Below are positions 52,014-63,782 of a stretch of DNA of 64,000 nt, piece after piece; within the stretch, counting starts at the first letter, position 1, and each line of letters begins with the position of its first letter. This DNA is from Paragordius varius (taxonomy: Eukaryota > Nematomorpha): positions 11,346,001 to 11,410,000 of the forward strand of contig OZ176053.1 of the NCBI GenBank assembly GCA_964247055.1, written 5' to 3'. Made by a program: the position numbers and the translations under genes. Under the pieces are notes generated by a model. The model worked only from the letters and a program-made list of their open reading frames with translations. It did no database searches and was not told the origin of the DNA.

Positions 52014-52358
52014 TATATTTTCCATTAAACTTCTTATAAAAATATTTTTGAAAAAAAATTTACCTATATACCTGCTTAAGTTAGGTTTAAGAAAAGAAAT
52101 GGATATAATAAAAGTGCTTTACCTTCCTATTTTTGAGAACCGATATTTAATCATAGCCTTTTACAAATTTACCATAAAATTTTATTGAAAAAATCTTTTA
52201 GTCTTTGGTATAATATACCGGTTTTTAGAATACCACATTTTTTTAAGCAAACTCAACATTTTTTAACCAAATGCAACATTTTTTAAGCAAAGACAACTTT
52301 TCCAAAAAACCTAACATTTACTCAAAAACAATGTTTTATTATAAAATCTAAATAAATT

Positions 52359-52957
52359 GACACTTGGATACAACACATTCATTTCAGTCCTTCGATTCAA
52401 ATTGGGGTAGTTGGATACCCCAGGCCTGTTTAAAAGTAAATAGTTTAAAAATATGGAAGGAATCGGAACCATGTCAAAATTTTGTACTTATGTAACATTA
52501 ATTAACCGAAATATATAAAAAATTTTATTTAAAAAAAATACTTGATATTGCTTATTTTGATGTGAAACATCAAGGTAAAAATTTACTCAACGTAACATGT
52601 GTGCGTTGGCTAAATTTAAAATTAATAAAAAAATAGACTACATTTTATATTTCTATTGATGTTAGATGTAATTTAAATATAAAATTAGCTTTAATTTTAC
52701 CATTAAAATTAAATGTAAACGATATTTTGCAAAAATTTTCTAAATTAAAATTGGCGTCGAAGTAGTCTGATAATGGAACTTTTTTTTCAAAATTAAATTT
52801 TATTTAGATATTTTGGTTATTTATATAATTTTTATCAGGATAGAAGCATAAATTTAAATTGGGACCGTTTCATTAGATAGTTTTTTAAAAAATATTGATT
52901 TAAATTTAGCTTGGGGTATTTAGACACCCCAATATGAATCAAAGTGTTAGTTAATAG
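52359..52957 (+). repeat. E3 TIR element, copy 2
   Basis: Begins GACACTTGGATACAACACAT, ends AATCAAAGTGTTAG. ATTGGGGTAGTTGGATACCC near the left is mirrored by GGGGTATTTAGACACCCCAA at the right. It matches copy 1 closely through the inner GGAAGGAATCGGAACCATG. Confidence 0.8.
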
Positions 52958-53299
52958 TACATAAAGATTGTCTTCTGTTATATAAAACTCCAATATGTTA
53001 TCGCGGACAAAAGGTGAGAAGATCATAAAGCTTTAAAGGACTTATAAAGTATATGCATAGTGCTTACAAAAATACTAGAAATAGATATATTTTAGTAAGA
53101 AAATATACAATGAGGATTTCAATGATTTCTCGACTTTCAAGCCATTTTTCACAAGAATATTTTATACCCCCAGATTTCGGACCCAGGGTACATTGAACTC
53201 TGTCTTGTATGCTCTTAAGTGGTTTTAAATAAAAGAATAATCAAAATTCTTGTTAATACCCTAAACCATTCGATACAAGGCTTCCCTCATAATTCTTTG

Positions 53300-53690
53300 G
53301 ATATCACTTCTATTCGATTTGGGGTAGAGAGTTACCCTAGATTTAAATTGATATTATTACCAAACGACTGAAAGGGTAACTTCCGATCAAAATTTATACT
53401 CTAATAAAATTTCAAAAAACAAGCCAAATCTAAATAAAATATAGTTTTTAAAAAACGTTTGCTATCAAATTACATACAATTTTTATTGGGGGAAAACGTC
53501 TTTTGATTCTAAATTTAAAAATTATGTGAATATTTTATTATAATCGCATTTAATAAAGAGAATAAATAATTGGTTTTTTATGATATTTTTTGTTAATGCA
53601 CCCATGTCATATTTTTAACTTACGGTTTATTTATAAAATTAATAGCAAATTTTGTTATACTTTTAATTCTGTTATTATAATATTTTAAAA
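53300..53690 (-). repeat. diverged E3 copy
   Basis: Weaker but colinear similarity to the inverted E3 copy at 40 kb: GGGGTAGAGAGTTACCCTAG at the left and TTAATGCACCCATGTCA inside. It is older than the other copies. Confidence 0.45.
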
Positions 53691-54071
53691 AATATTCATA
53701 TTGAATTGGCAGTCATAATCGATTAACCTGTTAACCCGAGTATGCCTTGAACTTGAGTTATAAATTTTTACAAAATTTATGAATTTTTTGGATACATGAA
53801 TATTGATACAAAAGTGTTTCAAACTATATAAGTTTTGAAATATATTTTAAAAAACTTTATGAAAAAAAGACCTTTACGATAAATTATTAAAGTTTGTATT
53901 TTAACAATGTATGGTAAGAATTCTTTTTTCATAGAAAGTTTACTCAAAATATATTAAATACTCATATGGTTTATAAAATATATTTTTAGAAAAGTTTTCT
54001 TGAAAAAGGATAGTATTTTACCTGAACGCCTGCAAAAATGAATCATCTCGTTTTGTCATGTGATTCACAAC

Positions 54072-57000
54072 ATGCGCCTGATATCTGCTTTGACAACGTT
54101 CAATCGAGCTTTTACTGGACAAAAGCTAAAATATTCGTCCATAATAAATTTACCCGAAACTCATGAAATGATACGGACAATGTGCAGAGATTTTGCAAGC
54201 AAGGAATTGGCCCCTATTGCTGGAAAACTTGATCAAGCAAATAATTTTCCCTATCAGCAGGTAAATTTTAAAAATAATAACTGAAAGGTTGAAAAATTGG
54301 GTGAATTAGGATTGATGGGATTAACGTTGCCTGTTGAAGTGGGTGGAGCAGGTTTAGATTATTGGGCTTATGCTATTGCTGTTGAAGAAATCAGTAAAGG
54401 CTGTGCGTCGGCAGGCGTTATAATGAGTGTTCATAATTCGTTGTTTGTAGAACCGCTGAATAAATATGCCACAAAGGATATAAAATCACGTTTGCTTTAC
54501 CCTGGAGCACCATTATTGACTGGGAAAGCGGTTGGGTGTTTTTGTTTGACAGAACCCGATAATGGAAGTGATTCTGCAGCTGCGAGCACTACAGTTAAAA
54601 CGGAAGCTTCATCCGTTCTTATAAATGGGACAAAGGTAGTTTATATTAATTTGTTATTTTGTTTTTAGTATTTTTATTGCTTCTTTAATAAAAATTTTTA
54701 GAGGTTAATATTTTTTGGATTAAACAAAAATTTTTGGATTTAATGTCCTTTTGTAACTATGTCTTTTACCTTTCATCAAACGCAAAAAATATTTGATTGT
54801 ACAAATATATCTTGGAATCAATCTGATTTTAGGTCCGTATATATTATGCAATTGCATTGTCTATTTTATATTTTTAACCCTGAAAGGTTTATATTTTTCA
54901 TATAAATGGGTAATCGTTTTGCTTAAAATTAACTAACCATTTTCCCCGCAAAGAAATTATTTTGATTTATTTAATATATGCTTTTGACTAACAATGCCCT
55001 TTTTGCAACGAGCAAATACTTTGATTATATAGTAGTATTTTTTGATCATATATGGAAGAAAACAACCATATATATATATGTATATACTCTTTTTAAAAAT
55101 CTCATTTTTGGATTAATTCCTGAAAATTAAAAATGTTTAGGCATGGATTACTAATGGCCCTAATGCTACAGCTGGTATTGTGTTTGCCAGTGATCGAGAC
55201 ATTCCCAACATCGACTCAAAGAGCGGAAAGCCTATGGCTAAAACTAAACGCATTTCAGCTTACGTTTTTGAAACTGGCCTCCAATCTACTCATGACAGTA
55301 CACCCACTTTGCAATCCGGAATAAGTTTTGGTATATATATGCATTATAATTTGCAAAAAAAACATTGCGAAATATGCAGAGGAAACATAAAAAGACGCAG
55401 TTTTTTTTATTAAATATTTGTTAATATTGGTGAAATTAAACAAAATATACAACAAATAAAATAAATTGAAATAAATAACTGGCAATAATTAAAACAAGAT
55501 ATATTTTAATGAATAATTTATTTTTATTTTTTCAAAAACACTGTATTAAATAGAAATAAGCCACTTATATAAGATTATCTCTCTTAGTGATCATAAATTA
55601 ATAACAATGATACATATTCAACTTTATTTCAATGTAAATTAACAAATGTACCATTAATTTTTGTAAATCTATAATTACCACATACATATATTATATCGTT
55701 GTCTCTTCTTAATATTTTTTTAATCCTTATTTACAATCTTACATTTTATTTCTATTTTTCAAGGTAAAAAGGAAGATAAATTGGGTATAAGGGCATCCGC
55801 AACTTCCAATGTTATTTTTGAGGATTACAAAACAAGTCCATCCCACTTGCTAGGCCAAAGAGGCCAAGGTTAATACGTTACTTATTTTATTGTATTAGTT
55901 CATGATTAATCATTTATATTGAATATTATATATATATATACCATTTACAGTTCAAATTCACCCTTGAACAATTCAAATTCACCCTAAAAATAAATTATGT
56001 GTTTTCGAACTAATATAACTCATTATTAATATAAAATATATGTTTATGGCATAATTAATTATTTTTTTCAGTATTATTTTAATTTAAAACAAAATTTTAT
56101 TTTTTAAAAATATATTAAAATATAGGTAATTTTTAATCTTAAAAACATGTTATTTATTTGAGGGGGAATTTGAATTGTTCAAGGGTGAATTTGAATTGTT
56201 TAAGGATGAAATTGAACTGTAAATGGTATATATATATACAGTTAGCTAGACCATTATAACCCTAATTGTTTAAATATGGTTTTATATAATTTGGATCAGG
56301 GGGAGGGTGTCCAACAAGTGGCCCCCCTCGAGACATTAGGTACGGATCGCGAAAAATTTGGAAACCCATGATTTGCAAAAATATGCTAATATACTTAATA
56401 TATATATTTTTTTAAATAAATTTTCGGAATAGGTGTACTTGATTGGCAATGAACTAAAAAAATTTTTATTGTTGTGTTTGCATTTTACAGTCCTATGTTT
56501 AAGAGATCTAACAAAATATTTATTAATGCCCATGGATATTTTAAATGTGGCCCGCCGAAATTTTCAAGTTAAAAATTGGGTCCGCGAAACATTTTGTGTT
56601 AGTGGACACCCCTAATTTATGAGAAAAAATAGTTTTATCCTCCTTTGGGCCATAAAATGGTACACATGGTCACAAAAACCATATGTACAAAAAATAGATA
56701 AAAGCATCACCCTACAAATATTTTAAACAAAATTGACTCTGTTGAGTTTTTATGCTTTCAGATTTTCAAATATTATACCCAATAAAATGATAAATCTATT
56801 ACGAATGCGCATAGCAAAGCGGTTCGACTTACATAAAACAGACTATGCAAAGACGGCCAAATTAATCAAAAAACATAATATATTATTTTACAGCTCAAAT
56901 TCTCTGAAATGAAATATCTGTTTTTCAATATTAAAAACTACCTATTTTTTATATTTTAAAAAATATAATTTCGTTAAATATTCACCAAATATTGAAAGAA

Positions 57001-59738
57001 TAATAGACTATACCATAAAGAAATAGTTGATGAGTTATATTAGCCCAAAAACACATAATTAATTTTACCGGTAAATTTGAATTGTTTTGCTTTATAAGTT
57101 TTAAATTAGCAGCCAAAAAGTAGATTAGATTGTATTGATTTTTGATTCAATTCTTTTAGGTTTCAAAATAGCCATGAAATGCCTCGATTCTGGACGGATT
57201 GGGATTGCTGCTCAGGCCTTGGGAATTGGTCAGGCTGCCTTAGACCTGGCTATTGATTATTCTATGAAACGTAAGGCTTTTGGTGCACCCATCAGCAAAT
57301 TACAGGCTATACAGGTATGGTTTTTACAAAGATATTTATAAACCACTAAAATATAATAACGCCTGACGGCTAAAAACCATTTTTTGAATTTACCTAATAA
57401 GGTCTGATTGTTATTTAATTCAAAAGTACTCAAATTACTAATACTTTTTACCTCAAAATTTGATATACTATATATACCATACCATTTACAGTTCAAATTG
57501 ACCCTTAAACAATTCAAATCACCAGGTCTATTTGTTATTTAATTTAAAAATACTTAAATTAATTTGATATGCTATCTATACCATTTACATTTCTAATTGA
57601 CCCTTGAACAATTCAAATTCACCCCTAAAAATATATTATGTGTTTTCGAACTAATGTAACTCATTATTAATATTAAATATATCTTTATGGCATAGTTTAT
57701 TATTTTTTCGGTATTATATTAATTTAAAACAAAGTTTTTATTTTTTAAAAATGTAAATATAGGTAATTTTTAATCTTAAAAAACTTATATTTTATTTTAG
57801 GATGAATTTGAATTGTTTAAGGGTGAATTTGAATTGGTTAAGGGTGAATTTGAATTGTAAATGGTATATATTAAATTTTTAAATTCGATCAATTTAAAAT
57901 GCGATTATTTTATTCATCATTACTTTTTAGTTATTTAATCCGTATATTTTAGATGCGATATTTTGATATATTAAATAGGGTATAGATTTGGATTTAAAGC
58001 ATTTTTATATATGTTTTTTTAGCTAAAACTTATACTTCATACTTTCCTCTAATAGTATGATTATTGCATAATAAAAATGCTTTTTAGCTTAATATATATA
58101 TATATATATATATAAATATATAATTAATATTATTATTATTATTTCAAAAATGGTGTAATAATTTGGCCCCATATCGGGTATTTTTTCCATTTTTTGCATC
58201 TATATAAAATTTGCAATTTGGGAAATTATAAATTCTTTAGGTTTTTTTAATAAATTGTTCAATTTGATTTAATTATTAGAAATGTAAATTTTTAATATTA
58301 ATCATCCTTCTCAGTCAGCTCTGGGTAAGTTAGTAGATTTTAAACTGTCATTAGTGTCCACTAACCTTTTAAAGAAGGGTGAATGAAAACCACAGCCTCC
58401 ATATTTTTATTAAAAACATAAAATGCCAATTTTATAATTACATATATATATATATACAATGCCATTATGTTTAGTTTAAATTAGCCGATATGCATTGTCG
58501 ATTAGACGCGGCAAGATTGCTGACTTGGCGTGCAGCGCAATTGTATGATTCCATTCGAGCTGATGGTATAAAAAATTTTATTACTGTAATGATATAACAC
58601 CCTTAAAATATTGTGTAATGCAAACGCTTTTTTTTAAGGTGGAAGATTAGATAATATCGAGATATCCTTGACTTTAAAAAGGGACAAAAATATAATGTAA
58701 TCTCATAATCTAGACTAGATAATACAACTTACACGTAATTAATCTCTAATTTATATTTAATTACAATTACAATCGGTTAGCTTATAAAGATAGTGGTGAT
58801 GCAGGCGGCATTAAACCAAAGAGTTTTACAAAAGAGGCCGCCATGGCTAAACTTATGGCTTCTGAGGCTGCAACTTTCGTTACTCATCAGGCCATACAAA
58901 TTTTGGGTGGTATGGGGTAAATAATATTTTCTTTCAACAATACATCTCAATTTTATCAATTTTTAGTTATAATTATATAAATATAATTCAGCTAAAATTA
59001 TATAAATTTATTATGATATTTCGATTACTACAAGTAATCTTTGTCAAACGTAAAAAATAAAATTAAAATATAAACTAAAATTTAAATTATAAAATAAAAA
59101 TATGTAATGAGATATATGAAACTAAAAAAACATGTGTGTATTGTTAATAAGAAAAAAGTTTGTAATGTTATTAATATTGTTGAGGTCCTTCTTTCTGTTC
59201 ATTATATTTCCTTCTTTGTTAATATAAAAATTTTCCTTTAATATTCTTTTTGTTCTCTTTTCCTCTCTATCGATAACTTCGGCATCCCAGTTTGTTTTAT
59301 GTTTGCATTTAAAGGCATGATATGCCAAAGCCGAATCATTTGTTTTATTCTTGCTAACTGCCGTTTTATGTTCTTTTATCATGACATCTAGTCCTATTTT
59401 TGTTTGTCCTATGTATACAAATTTGGTCTTGTTTGGATGGAAAAATTATAATGATTTCGGACATTTTACGTACTGGTGCGACCAATATCATAAATAACCC
59501 TATTTTTACATGAATACGATAATAATACATATGTTTTTACAATAGTCAAACGACTCACATAAATTTTTACTAAAATATCAATACCTATACCATATTATTA
59601 TTTGTTTAAAGGTATGTTAAAGACACCCCGGCAGAAAGACATTACAGGGATGCCAGAATCACTGAAATATATGAAGGGACTTCCGAAATCCAACGATTAG
59701 TTATAGCAGGAAATTTGCTCAAAGAGTATGCTCAATAG
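54072..59738 (+). CDS. ACADS: short-chain acyl-CoA dehydrogenase, mitochondrial (ACADS), complete
   Basis: FAD enzyme of mitochondrial beta-oxidation; makes 2-enoyl-CoA from short acyl-CoAs and passes electrons to ETF. Eight exons: 54072-54260, 54288-54635, 55141-55330, 55764-55868, 57160-57314, 58475-58565, 58781-58916, 59612-59738. Every junction keeps phase and the sum is 1341 bases, 446 residues (human 412). The N-terminus [14 protein letters not shown] is basic, a good mitochondrial presequence. Motifs: [51 protein letters not shown] (FAD/substrate loop), [69 protein letters not shown], and [18 protein letters not shown] with the catalytic Glu of IYEG. Exon 3 is longer than in the human protein by a stretch around [14 protein letters not shown]. 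The first intron is only 27 bases. Introns 4 and 5 hold M1 elements, intron 4 also a hAT miniature, and intron 7 a Penelope-like piece on the opposite strand. Confidence 0.97.
55940..56227 (+). repeat. M1 miniature TIR element, copy 5 (ACADS intron 4)
   Basis: Intact: TACCATTTACAGTTCAAATT at left, GAACTGTAAATGGTA at right, both ends with two 21-bp subterminal units. The flanking TA repeats hide the exact target duplication. Confidence 0.9.
56297..56613. mobile_element. hAT-like miniature element (ACADS intron 4)
   Basis: Left end GAGGGTGTCCAACAAGTGGC, right end TTAGTGGACACCCC, an imperfect inverted pair. GGTACGGATCGCGAAA and GGGTCCGCGAAACA also mirror each other. The 60-codon frame inside is chance. 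Confidence 0.65.
56890..57087 (+). repeat. M1 element, worn copy (ACADS intron 4)
   Basis: The inner M1 sequence (TGAGTTATATTAGCCCAAAA, ACACATAATTAATTTTACCG) ends in AATTTGAATTG. The outer ends are degraded. Confidence 0.6.
57400..57619 (+). repeat. tandem duplication of M1 left end plus flank (ACADS intron 5)
   Basis: AGGTCTGATTGTTATTTAAT at 57400 recurs as AGGTCTATTTGTTATTTAAT at 57524. Each is followed by ATTTGATAT.CTAT and a fresh M1 left end ACCATTTACA (57481 and 57580). The left end and its host flank were copied together; only the second leads into a full element. Confidence 0.7.
57581..57864 (+). repeat. M1 miniature TIR element, copy 6 (ACADS intron 5)
   Basis: Full length, ending TTGAATTGTAAATGG. 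Three 21-bp units stand at the right end (GGTGAATTTGAATTG repeated). Confidence 0.9.
59013..59048 (-). ncRNA. degenerate hammerhead-like stem after the Penelope-like fragment
   Basis: On the minus strand: TTGACAAAGATTACTTGTAG then TAATCGAAATATC. GATTAC pairs with GTAATC and is followed by GAAA, as stem II of a hammerhead is. The CTGATGA box is mutated, so at most a relic. It matters because it lies just 3' of the GIY-YIG coding fragment, where Penelope-like elements are known to carry such motifs. Confidence 0.35.
59122..59430 (-). mobile_element. Penelope-like element, GIY-YIG endonuclease fragment (ACADS intron 7)
   Basis: Minus-strand frame reading [19 protein letters not shown], then [16 protein letters not shown] and a charged tail with [18 protein letters not shown]. 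The xYIGQT start, the H of IKEH and the E of LKENFYI are the usual GIY-YIG landmarks in Penelope-like retroelements, where this nuclease follows the reverse transcriptase. No reverse transcriptase was seen upstream, so this is a 5'-truncated copy lying antisense in a host intron. Confidence 0.8.
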
Positions 59739-60465
59739 GGGGCGCAAATAATTAATCTTTAATGATTTTTCGCAGTATTTTTGGCAAATTCATTCATTGC
59801 CTTAAAATTATACAGTATTAATTTCGGATGATATATATGATACAATTCATAATTGTCAAATGTTACTTTAAAGTTATATTTATTTATTCATATATTTATA
59901 ATAGTAAAATGGATATAAAATTTATTTTTGTTTTCATAATTATAATAGTTATAGTACTACCCATATATCTATAGCAAGATGTTTGATTTAATGAAAATGA
60001 AATATCACAACTTTTATATGCATAGTGTTGTATCTATACTTAACAATTTGAATGTAAAAAAGGTTTAAAAATGTATAAAAATTGGTTTTTTCGTTTGTAT
60101 CAAAATACTATTTTGAGCAACAAAATTGAAGTAAATGACGCAATATAGATTATGTGTGTATCATTGACATATATAATTAAATGTTAATTTGGTATGGTTT
60201 TTTCAATATTACATTAGGTCTAAATATGAAAATGACTTAGTTTTATTATATGATGCAAACATACAGTAAAAATTGAAACTATACGGCAAAACTCAAGAAT
60301 ATAAAGACATATTTTTTTAAAAGGCAACCATAAATTTTCAAATCTTAATTTATTTTATAAATGTTCAATGATTTATATAGTTGTATTTTAATAAATATGT
60401 GTCTTTATATTTTTTAAGTTTTGTCCGTATACTTTCAATTTTGACTTTATAATATGGAATCAAAC
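59739..60465. other. short spacer between two convergent genes
   Basis: About 730 bases separate the ACADS stop from the melanotransferrin stop. For the minus-strand gene an AATAAA lies at 60354-60349, about 112 bases past its stop. No clear signal was seen for ACADS. Confidence 0.5.
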
Positions 60466-63400
60466 TTAATGATAAATCAATTTGGTGAACATGGTTAACA
60501 AAATGGTATTGCTAACAATCATTAAGTGTATCATATTAAATTGTGACTTCATTTTAGCAGCGACAGCATTAGAAACTAAATCGCCAGACATGTGAAAACC
60601 ATTTCCACTCTTAGGGACATGCACAGGTTTGTCTTCATGACCACAATTTAGATTCTTTAACATATTAATATAATTTTGACCCAAAAAGGCCCGATAATTT
60701 TGGTCTTGAATTTTATCAATAACTTCTAGCTTGATTGTGTCATCCTTGAAAAGGATGTTTTTGTTTTGTTGACCTTCGTTGGATCGAAACATGGAAAAGG
60801 TTTCTGGTTGTCTTTTCGTAACCTGACCAAACGTTTCTTGAGCCCGAACGAAAAGATTTTGAATAGTTTTACGATTTTGTGGGCTAAACGTGGCTCGTAC
60901 CATAATAGCCTCCGCAGGGACTTTGGTTAGATAACACCTATTATTATGAAAAATTTAGCGTATGTATATCAATTCTTAAAAAAAGAAAACCACTTAATTT
61001 CCTGAAAATACAATATTTCCATTCTTAGTAAAAAAAAGATCTATCATCCACATTAAAACTATAAAAACAAAGTAAAAATTGCAATTTTCATTTAAAATTA
61101 TAACTTGACTACAAACTATGTCTATCCTTTATGTGCAAATAAATTTTAGTACTCTTTCCATTTTTGTACGGGTTTTCGGGTACCATCTTTGCAAAGTAAT
61201 TCAAAATCTTCCGACAGTAAATTACGGGACCATTCATCTTGGTTATTTCCATCAGTGTTTGCCAAAACTGTCGTGTGCTTCATAAAAGCGACCGTTGGTT
61301 CTTTGCTTTCGACCAAACACCGAAAAGCCCCAGAATAATCATAGTATGGCTCTTCTGAACTCCTGTGTTGTGATGTAAAATACAAAAAAATCGAATTATA
61401 TAGGCTTGGCGCAATAAACTATCCCTATAATAAGAGAAAACTAAATTTATTAGGATATAAAACTAAAAAAATTTATTTTGCCACCTTTCATTTATTATAA
61501 CTGATTCGTAAAACAAAACTATTGAACTAAATAACCCATACAAAATAAAATAACTAATTGTGATTACGCAAAAATTTTATGTTATATAACTTTATATCTT
61601 CGCACTTCCAAAAAAAATACCTAGCACAAAATCCATTGCCTGATCCCTTACAGAGAGCACACAAATTATCTGCATTAGGTTCTTTGGGGTTCTTATAAAA
61701 TCGTGGATCTTTAGCCCCTGGGGCACAGCTCTTCTTAAAGAATTGACTAATGACTTTGGGGATATTACAACCCGTCTTTTCCAAGGTCCGTGCATCAATT
61801 TGTTTAGATTCAATCAAGTAATTTACTGGAACATTCCAGCCAGCCGTTTTACCAATCCCTGTGTGACACGATTGAACACCTATGTATATGTACATATATT
61901 AGCCATTAGTATACATTTGTTTAAGCAAATTATTAATCAACTATTTAAACTATGATAAAAATGGGAAAACTATCATATTCATTACTGTTTAAAGTTACCA
62001 TAAAATCGTAAACAAAAATTGAATTGTTATACAACAGTGTTTGGTTAAGTAACAATTTCCAAAAATTTATACGCTAAAACAGGGATCATCACAGATTTCG
62101 CGTGCCGTATTTTTAACTCAAAAAAACAGGTGGGCCGATTCACAATATATATGTGGGGATTAATAATTATTTTATGTTGCAAACAAGACTGTAAAAAGCA
62201 AAACAATGTTTTTAGGTTTGTTGCCAATTGGATAAGTTTTTTCAGGAATTTTTTTAAAAAATAACAACAATTTTATTAAGATTTTGAGAGCATAATTTTA
62301 CAAATTGTGTATTTCCAAATTTTTCGTGGGCCGCACATAATATTTCCGAAGGCTTTGGGTTGACACCCCTTGTTTAAAAGGGTATTTTCAGAGGGCAATG
62401 CTTAACAAAACAGGCAAATTTAGAAGTCGCCAAACTTTAAATCTGTATATTTATTGTAAATGAATTATCAGGATATAATTTTTAAAATTTTTTTAATTAA
62501 ATATACCTTTTAAATTTTTGATGTTAATATTGGAATTTCTTTTAACAACCGCTACACCATAGTAAGAGGCAGCATCACCTTGACCATAATTTTCATACAT
62601 GATTGGGACTAAACCATATTTCCTAACGAAATCAAAATGGGATATTTATTATAAAAGCAGAATATTTGTAGTTTACAATTTAATTCGAAAAAAATATTAT
62701 TTAATTGGTTAATAACTAAATATAAAGCATACAGTTTGTATAATAAAGGTAGTTTGTTAAGATAAAGCCGCAAAAATTGCCTGTCAATTTGTTTGCACAA
62801 TTAATAATATTTTCAATCCTTAACATTTATTTGGCCTGAGTATTGATTTAAATATATGGATAAATAACATATATTTGATATACCTAGTATCTCTAACAAC
62901 CAAAATCGTATTAGTTAACCAAAAATTCAAAATTATATATTTTTGTGGTGTCACTTAAACTAACCATGTTTATCAAATTACGGTTCGGTACTAAACAATA
63001 AACAATTTTTATACCTTATCTCTATTTTAACAAAGGGAATTGTAAATCCGTAAAAAAAGTTTTTCAAACAGCCACATTTCAATGATAAAGAAAAAGAAAA
63101 AAACTAACATTCCAGCCGTATACACGTCTCCCCCATCAAGTACAACTAAATCGGCATCACCCTTTGCTACTTTTTGCATACAAGCCTCGTGAGTTTCCCC
63201 TTTAACTGGAATAATTTTGGGTTTCCAACCCTTCATCCCAAACTCCCGAGACATGTCAGACAGTTTTTTGAGTTCGGCCGTTGAAACGACGCAAAACATG
63301 AGCGTTTCAACGTCACACATGGAATGTCCTTCAATGATGTTTGTGTAGGAACCTAACAAAAAAACAAAATATTTTTGTTTATAAATTGCCAGTTGGTTAA

Positions 63401-63782
63401 GAGATGAAGCTTTTAACAGTATCTTAAAAAAGGACATTTATTAACCATATATGAAAAACTACTTTTGCATAAAATTTTATAACTAAATAATATTTTAACT
63501 TTTAAATAGCCCCTAAATTGATAAATGTTATATATGACTATGTTAAATTTTACTGATGAATAAGGTCATAAAAATTTACAATATTGATGTTGATTAATTA
63601 TGAAATTCCTTTAAAACATATTATTAATAATCACCGAGGTAAGCTTGATAAGTGTTGCGATTACCCACATCAATGAGTTGAATGGTGGAATCTTTAAACA
63701 ACAAATCTTTTCGACCATATTCTTGCAGGCTATTTCCGAATAATTTGAATTCGGAAGTGTGGGTACCATTAACGCCAAACAA
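60466..63782 (-). CDS. melanotransferrin/insect transferrin 2-like, 3' six exons, GPI-type tail
   Basis: Exons (minus): 63782-63635, 63352-63109, 62622-62507, 61879-61621, 61362-61153, 60937-60466. All junction phases agree (1, 2, 1, 2, 2), giving 482 residues. They hold the end of the N-lobe ([14 protein letters not shown]) and a complete C-lobe. C-lobe iron-site residues are visible: Asp in [12 protein letters not shown], Tyr in PIMYENYGQ, Tyr in [13 protein letters not shown] and His in AFMKHTTVL. The anion-site Arg is Lys here ([12 protein letters not shown]). [12 protein letters not shown] and [16 protein letters not shown] fit melanotransferrin. The last about 20 residues are hydrophobic ([20 protein letters not shown]) after a polar linker, the layout of a GPI attachment signal, so a surface-anchored iron binder or septate-junction protein as known for transferrin 2. 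The N-lobe start lies beyond the right edge. It converges on ACADS. Confidence 0.95.
62080..62372. mobile_element. hAT-like miniature element in a melanotransferrin intron
   Basis: Starts CAGGGATCATCACAGATTTC and ends GGGTTGACACCCCTTG. It contains GTGGGCCGCACATAAT and the inner AAGATTTTGAGAGCATAATT shared with 7.9 kb. The ends are imperfect inverted repeats. Confidence 0.55.
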
